Source of the DNA: Catonia carolina
Taxonomy: Eukaryota > Arthropoda > Insecta > Hemiptera > Achilidae
Direction: 5' to 3'
DNA length: 64,000 nt
Assembly: GCA_035578175.1 (NCBI GenBank)
Contig: JAQMRL010000014.1
Coordinates: 17,246,274-17,310,273 of the forward strand
In this document: positions 1-10,015 of the stretch, piece after piece
How the letters are laid out: each line of letters opens with the position of its first letter
Numbering within the stretch: the first letter of the stretch is position 1
The notes under the pieces: model-generated
The model's database searches: none
Told to the model about the DNA's origin: nothing
What the model saw: the letters and a program-made list of their open reading frames with translations, nothing else
Made by a program: the position numbers and the translations under genes

Positions 1-186
1 AAAAATCGTAGGACCAGTTTTTGAGAAAATCGCAAAAAAGTGAAAAATTACACGAATAAACTACCACTTCCGGTTGACCGATTTTGATGAAAATGTTCGT
101 GTCGGGTCCGGTAGTGATATGTAACTTAAGTTTCAAGTTTAAAGTTCGTACGATGTTCCGTTCTTGAGATATTCTGTTCACACACA

Positions 187-219
<33 letters not shown>

Positions 220-433
220 GCACGCACGCACGCACGCGCACCCACACACGCGCGCGCGCATACACACACACACACGCACGCACGCACACACACACAGACC
301 AATCGCTAAAAACATGTTTTTTGGGTTCAGGGGTCTGAAAACGTGTAGATCCGGTGAAAACTCGATTTTGAAAAATCGACATGAAAACAATACTTTCCTT
401 CCTATATATTCATATAGGCAAGAGAAAGTAAAA
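1..433 (-). mobile_element. H-family repeat, 5' part, cut by window edge
   Basis: About 430 bp of the dominant dispersed repeat. It runs from the conserved block around the GATTTTGATGAAAATGTTCG motif, through a CA/CG dinucleotide tract (about 179-296), to the terminal GGCAAGAGAAAGTA at 418-433. The tract mixes (CA)n with CGCGCG runs, an alternating purine-pyrimidine stretch of over 100 bp. The many open frames here, rich in His-Thr or Cys-Val, are artefacts of the tract. The other half of the element lies outside the window. Confidence 0.85.
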
Positions 434-484
434 ACATGTGTACTTATCAATATTCTTGAACTGATCGATTTTTATATACATGAA

Positions 485-708
485 TTTACTGACTACAAAC
501 ATTGACTTACAGATTAGGAAAAATTTCTTAAAACACTATGTTTGGAGAGTAGCATTACACGGGAGTGAATCATGGGTGATAGGGGCTGTAGAAAGGAAGA
601 GGATAGAAGCTTTTTAAATGAGGTGTTATTGGAAAATGTTAAAGGTTAGATGTGTGGACAAAATAAGTAATTTAGAGGTTCTTAGGCGAGTGGATGAAAA
701 AAGAATTA
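485..708 (+). pseudogene. Non-LTR retrotransposon ORF2 C-terminal fragment, first piece
   Basis: Closely matches 47480-47725, which encodes a reverse-transcriptase C-terminal region (motifs like LRKNFLKHYVWSVVLYGSE and AFEMW). It is broken by a stop after the AF residues and by small indels. The match stops at a TA at 707-708 and resumes at 8705, so a later insertion split the fragment. The two pieces together give the same order as the unsplit copy at 47.3-48.0 kb. Clade not assigned; RTE-like is a guess from the GHILRH and RGR motifs in the second piece. Confidence 0.75.
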
Positions 709-953
709 CAGTAAAACCTCCACAAACGACCACCTCTTCTAAGCGACCAACTCTCTAACCGACCAGTCTTTTCCGGAACCAAAATATTAACTATTCTTCC
801 CCATAAAAATTTACCTCCGCTAAACGACCACTCTCTAATCCGACCGCGACCGGTAATAACGAGCAAAAGTGACCATTGTTATTTAATAATATAATAGAAA
901 TTAAAGGTAGATTGACAAACTTCTGTAATACAGAATATCCATGCGCTACATAT

Positions 954-1726
954 TGTGACAAGATCGAGAAAGGACGGGATCGCTCACGAATCTTCGAGAA
1001 TTCCATTTGTAAAGATAGTTAATGAATGGTAATAGTAACAACAAGAGGGAGTAATAAAGACAGAAATAACAATACACAATAGATCAGTTTTGTAAATGAC
1101 AGATTGTAACCATAAAAGTGTCTATTCATTCATAAGGGTATTGTGAGTTATAAAAAGGGTATTTTTATAAAGTTGTTTACGTTTTCTATTTACAATAGTT
1201 GACTTGTTAACAAAAGGGATTTTTCTAGCATTCATTAATAAAGAGTTATTTTTGTATTGAGTAGATTTCTCTAAATTGTTCTGGAAAAATCTTTATGAAT
1301 GAGTAGGTATAAAAAGAGACCCGCCCCGAGGCGGTCAGTCAGTATTCGTGTGATCTTTGCCGAAGCGTAACGGGTGTGTATACAGGTTATACATCCGAGT
1401 ATCGTATCCGTGCAAGATTGTTATACCGTTTCTTTGTGTTTGTGAATTGTAAAGTTGTTAATGTGTAATTGTGTGAATTCCGTTGTGTTGTATGTTAGTG
1501 TAATTTATAAAAGTGATTGTAAGTCGGCTAAGTAAGTTGTAAGTTATTTATTGTTTATCTAGCTTAAGTGAATCATTAAATAATTTATTGTGTTATTTAA
1601 TTATAATTAGTTTAATCATTATTTTGTAATCTTTTAGTCTAATAAATATTTGTAATTTGTAAACTTTAGCGTATTAATTATTTAATAACCTAGATCCCGA
1701 AACGGACCTTAGCAGTAAGTGTCACA
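954..1726 (+). mobile_element. Solo LTR (Gypsy-type size of target duplication)
   Basis: A 773-bp segment begins TGTGACA and ends TGTCACA, the TG...CA inverted ends of an LTR. It is flanked by ATAT on both sides (950-953 and 1727-1730), a 4-bp target duplication as made by Gypsy-type integrases. Inside, in LTR order, are a TATA box, an initiator-like TCAGT and an AATAAA signal at 1641-1646. No internal region follows, so this is the product of LTR-LTR recombination. It differs from the LTRs of the Gypsy element at 10-23 kb. Confidence 0.82.
1308..1343 (+). promoter_or_regulatory. Candidate core promoter of the solo LTR
   Basis: TATAAAAAG at 1308-1316 is followed about 27-29 bp later by TCAGTCAGT, matching the arthropod initiator TCAGT. 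Between them lies a short GC-rich hairpin (CCGCC...GGCGG). The spacing fits a TATA-plus-Inr polymerase II promoter. Activity cannot be judged from sequence. Confidence 0.55.
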
Positions 1727-1903
1727 ATATTGATACTGCTACCTCGAGTATTGACAGATTTATAAGCTTACAACGCACGTACAATTTAACCCATTATAGT
1801 CCAATGGTAAGTATACTTACCACTGGCAATAAGGTCAATTTTATTTAAGAATAAGCTATGCAGTTGAACCTTATTGACATTTTATAGTTTTATAGATACT
1901 CTC

Positions 1904-2297
1904 TTTGCCCATAACAGGCAGGTGGAGTGTCAAATTATTTACACTCAATCTGTTAGTTGCAGGGCTAAAATAAATAGTTCTGTTTCTTATCACATGGTCA
2001 GCCAATTAAATGACTGAATCATTTAAGAACAGAAGAGGTAGAGGTGTAAAAGACACTAATCAGAGTTATCTCCTCTGAAAGTAATGAATTTCATTGTACA
2101 GCCAGACCCTGTGGTGAATGTGTCATTTGCAGAGTGGAAAATTTGTGCTTTTCAGAGGGCCCGGCATGCTGATAAGCATACTTTTCCATTCAGTGAGGAA
2201 GGCAATGGTAAACCACCTCACTCCTCGATTTACTTAGTAAAACCTCTACAGGTTCAAACCAGCCTACAGGCTGATGACCTAAACAACAACAGATACT
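1904..2297 (+). repeat. Repeat family B, full-length-like copy
   Basis: About 390-bp dispersed repeat, present in five places in the window (also near 4.5-4.9, 6.6-6.8, 39.2-39.6 and 44.7-45.1 kb). It contains a GGTTCAAACC sequence resembling a polymerase III B box near the end that finishes in AAC triplets. This suggests a SINE, but I see no convincing A box. A short open frame starting at 2084 (MNFIVQPDPVV...) is shared with the 4.5-kb copy but broken in the others, so it is probably not a gene. Confidence 0.7.
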
Positions 2298-2522
2298 CTC
2301 TAATAAGTAGGTTATCAAATTTTGAAATTAGAGCGCAGCGACCATTTTCTTCATGAGTTGCTCGAATGTGGTAAGGATTCATATGAACGTACGCAACCGT
2401 GTTGTTTTGTTGTTACTTTTGTACAGTGCTTAGAAAATTCTAGTTTTTACGGGAAAGCAAGCGTTCATGCTGATATAAAGTTAAGATAAGTTGGTTATTC
2501 TACACATTTTTTTTTGTTATAC

Positions 2523-3815
2523 AGGGTGATTCAAAACTATACGGCAATCTCTTGGGATCTCATTCTATAGCTAAAAATAAGAAAAAAGTTCATATAAACA
2601 TATGCCTGAAACACTTAGTTAGCGAGTTACAGCTAGCGAAAAATTTCACCTACAACTCTGTACCCTCGGTGAAGTACAGCCGTATAAAAATGTTAAAGGT
2701 AGTTACAAAGATACAAATACGATTGTTTCTTATGTTTTTTAATATAAAAAATTGAATAAAATTAATTCCAGAGCTGTAAATGCAATACTTTCAGAGATAT
2801 CTTACATAAAATAAAAGAATTGGTGCAAAAAAATAACACATTTTTGTGTTTAATGTAAGATTACTTCCATAAATGGTAAATAAAAGTGTATTTTTTCTTA
2901 AATAAATTAGTAGAAAATTTAATTCTGAAAAGATTCATGTTAATTACTCAGTAAAAAATGAATAATTGATATTGAAATTTCGCTTTATTTAAAATCAAAA
3001 TAGACGCGCATTCTTAACTGCATAAAAACTACTAATACTGTATGTAGGTTGGGAATAGCAGCTGATCAATCAGCTGTTACTCTCAACCTACTTTTTTTTG
3101 TATTTAACGTCGCATCAACTGCAATTGTCATTAGCGACGACGTTGGGCGTTGGGGTGGAACTTTATGCGATGTAGGATGAAATGATTTTTTGTAACGTAT
3201 GAAAATATGCCATGCCTGAGTGGGATTCGAACCCAGGACCGCATGATGAGAGGCGAGCACGTTACCAACTGCGCTAATGCGGCCGGCTCAACCTACATTA
3301 TTAGTTAATATTTTATGCAGTTAAAAATGTGCGTCTGTTTTGATTTTAAATAAAGCGAAATTTCAATATCAATTATTCATTTTTTCCTGAGTAATTCACA
3401 TAAATCTTTTCAGAATTAAATTTTTTACTTATTTATTTAAGAAAAAATACACCTTTATTTACCATTTATGGAAGTAATCTTACGTTAAACACAAAAATGT
3501 GTTATTTCTTTGCACCAATTCTTGTGTTTTATGTAAGATATCTCTGAAAGTATTGCATTTACAGCTCTGGAACTAATTTTATTCAATTTTTCAGATTAAA
3601 AAACATAAGAAACAATCGTATTTGTATCTTTGTAACTACCTTTAACATTTTTATACGCCCTTACTTCACCGAGGGTACAGAGTTGTAGGTGAAATTTTTC
3701 GCTAGCTGTAACTCGCTAACTAAGTGTTTCAGGCATATGTTTATATGAACTTTTTTCTTATTTTTAGCTATAGAATGAGATCCCAAAAGATTGCCGTATA
3801 GTTTTGAATCACCCT
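2523..3815. mobile_element. Long palindromic TIR element (arms ~525 bp) with SINE in its centre
   Basis: The ends AGGGTGATTCAAAACTATAC are inverted copies, and near-identity continues inward for over 500 bp on each side (about 2523-3052 against 3290-3815). Without the SINE the two arms would be separated by only about 30 bp, a loop that itself contains CAGCTGATCAATCAGCTG. The AGGGTGATTC terminus is shared with the Tc1/mariner-type element at 26.8-28.1 kb, suggesting related ends. No coding region is seen. Confidence 0.78.
3092..3286 (-). mobile_element. tRNA-derived SINE, family S1
   Basis: On the minus strand it starts with a GCCGGCCGCATT tRNA-like head, has an A-box-like TAGCGCAGTTGG region and a B box GGTTCGAATCC, then a body and a T-rich (plus strand) tail. 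It is flanked by a 10-bp target duplication CTCAACCTAC at 3082-3091 and 3287-3296, so the insertion is exact. Related copies lie at 9637, 28786 (partial), 37653 and 50922. Confidence 0.88.
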
Positions 3816-4256
3816 ATGTAGTACTACAAGTTGTTTTAATTCTTACCACTAAAAATTATGTGTTTTCCATTTCAACAAATGTTCCTTGGTAAGTATACTT
3901 ACCAACGCTTAACATAAAATCAAAGAAATATCTTACTGTTCTGGCACTAGAAATACATTACTCTAATCCCTGTACAGCAAAATTTAACATTTCATAACAT
4001 ACCTACATATTTCCCCCCGTAGTGCTGCCCTATAAAGGGTTAACAAGCTTCAACTTCTATTGTATTAGTGCAAAAACCACAAAAACTATAGTCTGTTTAC
4101 GAGTACAACTAAGAGTACTAAGAGTACTTACTAAGAGTACTCCGACGTAGGCAACCAGCAATAAAAGTGAGCATGCATATTAATATGCACAGCATGATCA
4201 AAAACAAAATTACATACAACACTAAGTATTCGCTCTAAGCTATAATAAAAACGGGT

Positions 4257-5303
4257 AAAGTAAACTGGACGATGCCATCTACCTGAGGGACCGGAGGTTT
4301 AAGGAAATCTGCGTTTTATTCGTGTAGAAACGGTCGCCTATTGTGTTTTATTACTGGTGAAAGGGTCGCCTGTCGTTATGATGCGATGGACTCGTCTAGT
4401 TGTCTAAAGGCACTTTTACAGTTAACCTATTTTAAACCTATGCCATGTAAATGAATATGCAAAGATAATGCACTTTATTGTACATAAATTTTGTTGTATT
4501 GTTTAGGTCATCAGCCGAAAGGCTGGTTTGAACCTTTAGAGGTTTTACTAAGTAAAACGAGGAGTGAGGTGGTTTACCATTGCCTTCCTCACTGAATGGA
4601 AAAGTATGCTTATCAGCATGCCGGGCCCTCTGAAAAGCACATATTTTCCACTCTGCAAATGACACCTTCACTTCATTCACCACAGGGTCTGGCTGTATAA
4701 TGAAATTCATTACTTTCAGAGGAGATAACTCTGATTAGTGTCTTTTACACCTTACCTCTTCTGTTCTTAAATGATTCAGTCATTTAATTGGCTGACCATG
4801 TGACAAGAAACAGAACTATTTATTTTAGCCCTGCAACGCACAGATTGAGTAAAAAATTTGAAACTCCACCTGTCTGTTATGGGCAGACATAAATTTTATA
4901 AAACATAATTATAATGTATTTTAAATTAACAAATAAAACTTAAAAAGTAAAAATATAAATAGTGCAGTAGTGCAACAAGAGAAGATTTTATTTCTTGAGT
5001 TCTTCGTTTTACTATTCATGCAGCCACTTTAGATAATATGGAAAATTATTAGTTTTTTTCACAATAACCTCCTCATTTACCAAAAACAGTCACAGATCTT
5101 TGCATGTTCATATGCATGGCATAGGTTTAAAACAGGTTAACTGTAAAAGTGCCTTTAGACAACTAGACGAGTCCATCGGATCATAACAACAAGCGACCCT
5201 TTCACCAGTAATAAAATACAATAGGCGACCCTTTCTTCACGAATAAACGCAGATTTCCTTAAACCTCCGGTCCCTCAGGTAGATGGCCTCGTCCAGTTTA
5301 CTT
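4257..5303. repeat. Inverted-repeat (foldback-like) element
   Basis: A ~210-bp arm at 4257-4466 recurs in inverted orientation at 5096-5303 with few differences. The arms share the CTGGACGA, ACCGGAGGTTTAAGG and GACTCGTCTAGTTG segments. The interior holds a minus-strand repeat-B copy and AT-rich sequence. I found no short terminal duplication that fixes exact ends, so the class is unknown. Confidence 0.65.
4497..4889 (-). repeat. Repeat family B copy
   Basis: Reverse-complement match of the 1904-2297 copy along its whole length, sharing its short open frame. It sits inside the 4257-5303 inverted-repeat element. Confidence 0.72.
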
Positions 5304-5326
5304 TCACGTTCAATTCATTTGTCAGA

Positions 5327-5655
5327 CCCACCGGGTTGGTCTAGAGGTAAAGTCGTCGCCAAAATCAGCTGTTTAACAGCTGATTTTCGGAGAAGAAGGT
5401 TCCTGGTTCAAATCCTAGTAAAGGTAGTTACTTTTATACGGATTTGAATGCTAGACAGTGGTTACCGGTGTACTTTGATGCTTGGGGTTCAATTAACCAT
5501 ACTTTCTCAGGAATGGTCGGCCTGAGTCTGTACAAGACTACACCTCATTTACACGTCATACATAATCATCCTCATCTCATTGGGTCATGGGGTTGCTTAT
5601 TGTTTTGAATTGAACAGATTGCAACGTACACAAATTAGGAATAAAAAAAAATTTA
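5327..5655 (+). mobile_element. tRNA-derived SINE, family S2
   Basis: The head is CCACCGGGTTGGTCTAGAGG (A-box-like), followed by the palindrome TCAGCTGTTTAACAGCTGA where an anticodon arm would be. Then comes a B box GGTTCAAATCC, a ~230-bp body and a terminal A run. Imperfect flanks (ATTTGTCAGAC/ATTTGTTAGAA) look like an aged target duplication. Further copies lie at 5923-6257, 32866-33506 and 51435-51766. Confidence 0.82.
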
Positions 5656-5922
5656 TTTGTTAGAAAATGTTTTTAAAATCGAACATTAGTTTACCATTAA
5701 TAACTGTAATTTTACTATTGTTACTCTTACATTGTTATTTTTCGTTACATTATTTACTATTATTTCATTATTATTTATGATTAGTAAGTTTTTATTATAG
5801 ACTCAGTTTTATTTTATTTTTGGTCACAGGTAATACAAAACTAATGCGCTTGAAATATAACAGGAGAGTAAACAATTCCAGTGATTCGTTGTTCATCATT
5901 TCAGATTGTTTATTTAATATCA

Positions 5923-6257
5923 TTTTTTTTTAATCCCTAATGTGTGTACGTTGCAATCTGTTCAATTCAGAACAATAAGCCCCCATGACCCCATGACCCG
6001 ATGAGATGAGGATGATATGTATGACGTGTAAATGAGGTATAGTCTTGTACAGACTCAGGCCGACCATTCCTGAGAGAGTATGGTTAATTGAAACCCAACC
6101 ATCAAAGTACACCAGTAACCACTGTCTAGTATTCAAATCCGTATAAAAGTAACTACCTTTACTAGGATTTGAACCAGGAACCTTCGCCTCCAAAAATCAG
6201 CTGTTAAACACAGCTGACTCGCGGCGACGACTTTACCTCTAGACCAACCCGGTGGTT
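5923..6257 (-). mobile_element. tRNA-derived SINE, family S2
   Basis: Minus-strand copy of the same SINE: T run at the left, body, B box, AGCTG palindrome and GGTTGGTCTAGAGG head ending near 6257. With the copy at 5327 it forms an inverted pair about 270 bp apart. The intervening 5656-5922 is AT-rich and shows no feature. Confidence 0.8.
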
Positions 6258-6429
6258 AGTGACTAGTTTAATACAACTGTTTGCACTTGCCCGTGTTTAA
6301 CTCATTTTTAGTTTCATCAGTTATCTTTTGGAATTGTATCGGTTCGTTTCGATTTTCTTCGCAGACCGAAGTTGAAAAGATTTGTAATCTGTTTTGTTAA
6401 CATGCGTGATAGTGAATGTGTTGAGTTTT

Positions 6430-6562
6430 TGAAACATAAAAGCGGTAAACATTAAAAAGTAGAAAAAAATTTTGTTAAATGTAATGGTTAAATTAATTAA
6501 TTAAGGAGTCTTCATGAAATTACAATAATTACAAGTAATCAGAATGGTATAGTTGAAAACGC
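6430..6562. repeat. Unclassified dispersed repeat (also at 55911-56057)
   Basis: A ~130-bp stretch containing AAACATAAAAGCGGTAAACA and GGAGTCTTCATGAAA recurs near 55911-56057 with small indels. It is not linked to a recognisable coding region. The preceding 6258-6429 shows no feature. Confidence 0.5.
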
Positions 6563-6564
6563 TT

Positions 6565-6830
6565 GTTTTCACATATTTTCCACTCTGTAAATGACACCTC
6601 CACTTCATTCACCACAGGGTCTGGCTGTACAATGAAATTCATTACTTTCAGAGGAGATAACTCTGACTAGTGTCTTTTACACCTCTACCTCTTCTGTTCT
6701 TAAATGATTCAGTCATTTAATTGGCTGACCATGTGATAAGAAACAGAACTATTTATTTTAGCCCTGCAACGAACAGATTGAGTATAAATTTGACACTCCA
6801 CCTGTCTGTTAAGGGCAGTCATAAACCTTA
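6565..6830 (-). repeat. Repeat family B, truncated copy
   Basis: Matches about two thirds of the family, ending where the B-box-containing part would begin. It is truncated relative to 1904-2297. Confidence 0.68.
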
Positions 6831-6834
6831 TAAG

Positions 6835-7425
6835 AAATAAATATGACCTGTAATATTGCCAGTAGCTTAATTAAATGACTAGAAATGTTTGATTTACTGT
6901 AATTACGAATAAATCGCCTTCTTTAGGCCTACTATTGCTGTCACCGGCGTTTTCATTATCAGTCTCTCTAGTTTCTACCTAACAGTTTTATTTTTTTTAC
7001 CAGTTGTCTACAAAACTGTTGAAGAATAGTTTCTTCACGTTCTTAATTTCCTTCTTTATTTTTTGAATTGTGAAAAGAGAAACATCACAGCAGTTAGCCA
7101 CTCGCTCTCGGCTTTTGTTAAGAAGCACGGATTGGCATTTTTGTTTAGCTTCAACTTCATAGCATATTATTACATTGCTTATTAGATTTCGTTCAACACT
7201 GTGAATAGTTCCATCACGTTTTCGAGAAACCGACATATCTGTAACTAACAGTTAACCTACAAAAGGTTCCGCGATATACTATATATGTTCTGAGTATGGT
7301 ATAAGTTGTTAAGTTTGTCGTACTGAAATTAAAGCAGTCGGGCATGCGCACTGATGGTTTTCCCCGTTTACCCCTCGTTGCAAACAAGGGCAAACTCGTG
7401 ACTCAAGTGACTATACACTGTTATT
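6835..7425 (-). pseudogene. DNA transposon 5' fragment with helix-turn-helix transposase N-terminus
   Basis: On the minus strand a ~165-bp leader precedes a 79-codon frame at 7236-6997 (MSVSRKRDGTIHSVERNL...). Its RVANCCDVSLFTIQKIKKE segment looks like the helix-turn-helix of Tc1/mariner-type or similar DDE transposases. The catalytic part is missing. A second, more decayed copy of the same region is at 50307-50905, so this truncated form is dispersed. Family assignment is tentative. Confidence 0.5.
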
Positions 7426-7530
7426 AATTTTTCTGTTTTAAGTAAAATGTCTCAGAAAAATTTTAAACAAACGATTTTAACTCTTAAAACACGTGTAGAC
7501 GTAATTAATGATAGTGTAAAAGGCAATTTA

Positions 7531-7673
7531 TTACTTTCTCTTGCCTATATGAATATATAAGAAGGAAAGTATTGTTTTCATGTCGATTTTTCGAAATCGA
7601 GTTTTCACTGGATCTATACGTTTTCAGACCCCCTGAACCCAAAAAACATGTTTTTAGCGATTGGTCTGTGTGT

Positions 7674-7755
<82 letters not shown>

Positions 7756-8501
7756 AAAATATCTCAAGAACGGAACATCGTATGTACTTGAAACTTGAAA
7801 CTTAAGTTACATACCATTACCGGACCCGACACGAACATTTTCAACAAAATCGGTCAACCGGAAGTATTAGTTTATTCGTATAATTTTTCACTTTATTGCG
7901 ATTTTCTCAAAAACTGGTCCTACGATTTTTTTAAAATCGCCTGGTTTACTCAATTTTTTATTCTCTACATGATAGGGTAGGCGCCATGTTTGCTGAAATT
8001 CTGGGTGAGGCTGTTTTCACGTAAAAACATTTTCTTTTTAAGATTGCGGCTTTAATATGCATTTTAGCGCAAAACGTTATATAATAAAAGTTGTAGAGAA
8101 TGTAAAATGCTACAACTTTTATTTCAAACAATTTTTTGTATAACGCTTAGTTTAGCGGTAATTTGCGATTTTCTGTTTTTTTTCTCACGAAAATGTGTGA
8201 AAAATTGATTTTTTTAAGATTTCGGCCTTAGTATGCATTTTACGACAAAAGTGTATATAATTAAATTTATAGAAAATTAAAAGATCTACAACTTTTATTT
8301 AAAGCATTTTTCTCTACAGAGCCTAGTTTAGAGAGAAAGAGTGATTTTCCGTATTTCTAAGCCAAACTGAGGTTGATTTTCATTTTGCATCATTCACTCA
8401 TGATTAAAATAAGGTTATGTTTCTGAGGTTAGGTTTTTGTTTATTTCTAATATTTTAGGTTATGTTTTCGTAGGTTAGTTTTTTGTTTATTTCTAATATT
8501 T
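7531..8501 (+). mobile_element. H-family copy lacking its 3' hairpin, flanked by a 22-bp direct repeat
   Basis: Begins at the 5' subterminal repeat ACTTTCTCTTGCC, with a long (GT)n at about 7672-7754 and the full internal body. It stops before the 3' subterminal repeat and hairpin. It is bracketed by identical 22-bp copies of ATAGTGTAAAAGGCAATTTA+TT at 7511-7532 and 8502-8523. The remaining 8524-8610 of the host pogo-like element shows nothing else. Confidence 0.85.
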
Positions 8502-8704
8502 ATAGTGTAAAAGGCAATTTATTTTTGTTAAAATTTTATATAGCTAAACAATATTTTTGGGGTAAATAATCATACACTTTTCATAATAATGAAGTTATTT
8601 TAATTAGGGTATTGTCCTGACTTCCCCTTCTCCAATACGACCACCTCTCAAACCGACCACTTATTGAGTTCACCGTACGTGGTCGTTTTGAGGAGGTTTT
8701 ACTG

Positions 8705-8952
8705 TATATAGAAAGCATCTAAGCAGAAGAAGGAATAGGCTAGTGGGGCATATCTTAAGACACCCAGGTATTAGTCTATCAATAATGGAGGGTAATATTG
8801 TGGGAGTGAATTGCAGGGGGAGGCAAAGGTTAGAATATATAAAACAAATTACAAAAGATGTAGGGTGTTACAGGTATGTAGATATGAAACGACTTGCGCA
8901 AGATAGAATAGCTTGGAGAACTGCATCAAACCAGTGGAGAGACTGATTATAC
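8705..8952 (+). pseudogene. Non-LTR retrotransposon ORF2 C-terminal fragment, second piece
   Basis: Continues the 485-708 piece after the pogo-like insertion. It encodes the GHILRHPGISLSIMEGN, RGRQRLEYIKQITKDVG and DRIAWRTASNQWRD motifs typical of the C-terminal tail of insect LINE ORF2 proteins. The stop at the end matches that of the copy ending near 47975. Sequence from 8953 to 9420 is AT-rich without features. Confidence 0.78.
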
Positions 8953-9422
8953 AAAAAATCAATTTGTTTTAATTAATTATTAAATTCTTTGTAAATTTCG
9001 AGTATAATAATTTTTTTTTTATCGATCGTAATGTTTCGTGAAGTGCGATAATGTAAAATATATCAATAAATTAAATTTTGTTATTAGACGTCTAAATATA
9101 AAAATTCTGTACGGAGTATGTAAATAGTTAGTCCCTAACGGCAGTCGATTTACGGCTTTTTTAAATAAATGTTTGTTTTATTATTTCTGGATTGTTGTTT
9201 ACAAAAATACTGTTGACTAACGAAAGGGTTTCTCTGTTTTGTAAAGAAATATTTGAACAAATTTTAATTTTAGAAAGTGGACAGTTTTTTAAAATAATTT
9301 TTATTTCCTCCCGCACCAGAGAGAAAAAGAATTGCCGTAGAGAAAATATTGTTATATCTAGATGGAATAATTAATAAGTTGATCACTTCAAGTACCTCGG
9401 GAGATATACAACCAAAGAAAAA

Positions 9423-10015
9423 AAAGATCTCGTGTGAAACACTCACACGACTTTCTCTTGCCAATGAAAATAATGATCCATATAACCTAACATTAGTAAT
9501 AAAACATAAGAAATAAACAAATAAAATTAACCTCAAATACCATAACCTAATTTTAATCACGAGTGAATGATGCAAAGTACAAATTAACCTGAGTTTGGCT
9601 TAAAAATACGGAAAATCATTCTTTCGTGCTAAACTGTGCCGGCCGCATTGGCGAGTTGGTAACGTGCTCGCCTCTCATCACGCGGTCTTGGGTTTGAATC
9701 CCATTCTGGCACGGCACATTTTCATACGTTACAAAAAATCATTTCATCCTTAACCGTCTGCATTAGTAGTAAATACAGAAGAGTCGGACGTTAAACTAAA
9801 AAAATTAAAAAAAAAATCACGCTAAACTAGGCACTGTAGAGAAAAGTGCTTGAAATAAAAGTTGTAAATCTTTTTAATTTTTAAAATTTTTTTATTATAT
9901 ACACTTATGTCGTAACATGGCTGAGGCTGAAATCTTAAAAAAATCATTTTTTTACACGTTATCGTGAGAAAAAAACAGAAAATCGCTAATTACCGCTAAA
10001 CTAAGCGTTATACAA
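9423..10015 (-). mobile_element. H-family copy, left part (split by SINE and Gypsy)
   Basis: Starts with the terminal hairpin region TCGTGTGAAACACTCACACG and the subterminal ACTTTCTCTTGCC, and continues through the body to the ACAA at 10012-10015. The rest of the element resumes after the Gypsy 3' LTR at 22908, so this single copy is spread over 14 kb. Confidence 0.85.
9637..9818 (+). mobile_element. tRNA-derived SINE, family S1
   Basis: Head GCCGGCCGCATTGG, B box GGTTTGAATCC, body and A-rich tail. It is inserted in the H copy; the sequence GCTAAACT occurs on both sides, fitting a target duplication. Confidence 0.82.

Larger units (their letters stand above)
1790..4039. mobile_element. piggyBac-like non-autonomous element (TTAA duplication)
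   Basis: The left end is CCCATTATAGTCCA and the right end, reverse complemented, is CCCTTTATAGGGCA. Each is flanked by TTAA (1786-1789 and 4040-4043). An 18-bp palindrome, TGGTAAGTATACTTACCA, lies close to the left end (1805-1822) and about 135 bp inside the right end (3887-3904). This resembles the asymmetric subterminal repeats of piggyBac. No transposase frame is present. The interior is occupied by a repeat-B copy and a palindromic TIR element, so the original element was short. Confidence 0.75.
709..8704. mobile_element. pogo/Tigger-like TIR element, hugely expanded by nested insertions
   Basis: The left end begins CAGTAAAACCTCCACAAACG and the right end, reverse complemented, begins CAGTAAAACCTCCTCAAAAC. 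Both are flanked by TA (707-708 and 8705-8706). CAGT termini with a TA duplication and GACCAC-type subterminal motifs are typical of pogo/Tigger elements. The boundaries are confirmed because a LINE fragment reads continuously across the excised interval when compared with the copy at 47.7 kb. No pogo transposase was recognised, so it is non-autonomous. Most of the 8 kb is later insertions: a solo LTR, a piggyBac-like element, inverted-repeat elements, SINEs, a transposase fragment and an H copy. Confidence 0.8.

Noticed and set aside
178..450. Open frames rich in His-Thr or Cys-Val, here and at 7572, 28386, 31063, 36131, 50016, 52491 and 58050
   Set aside because: They are translations of CA/GT/CG microsatellites within H copies; no conserved protein content.
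3220..3290. tRNA genes at the S1, S2 and S3 heads
   Set aside because: B boxes and tRNA-like heads are present, but each is fused to a repeated body with an A-rich tail and target duplications, so they are SINEs; acceptor stems do not close.
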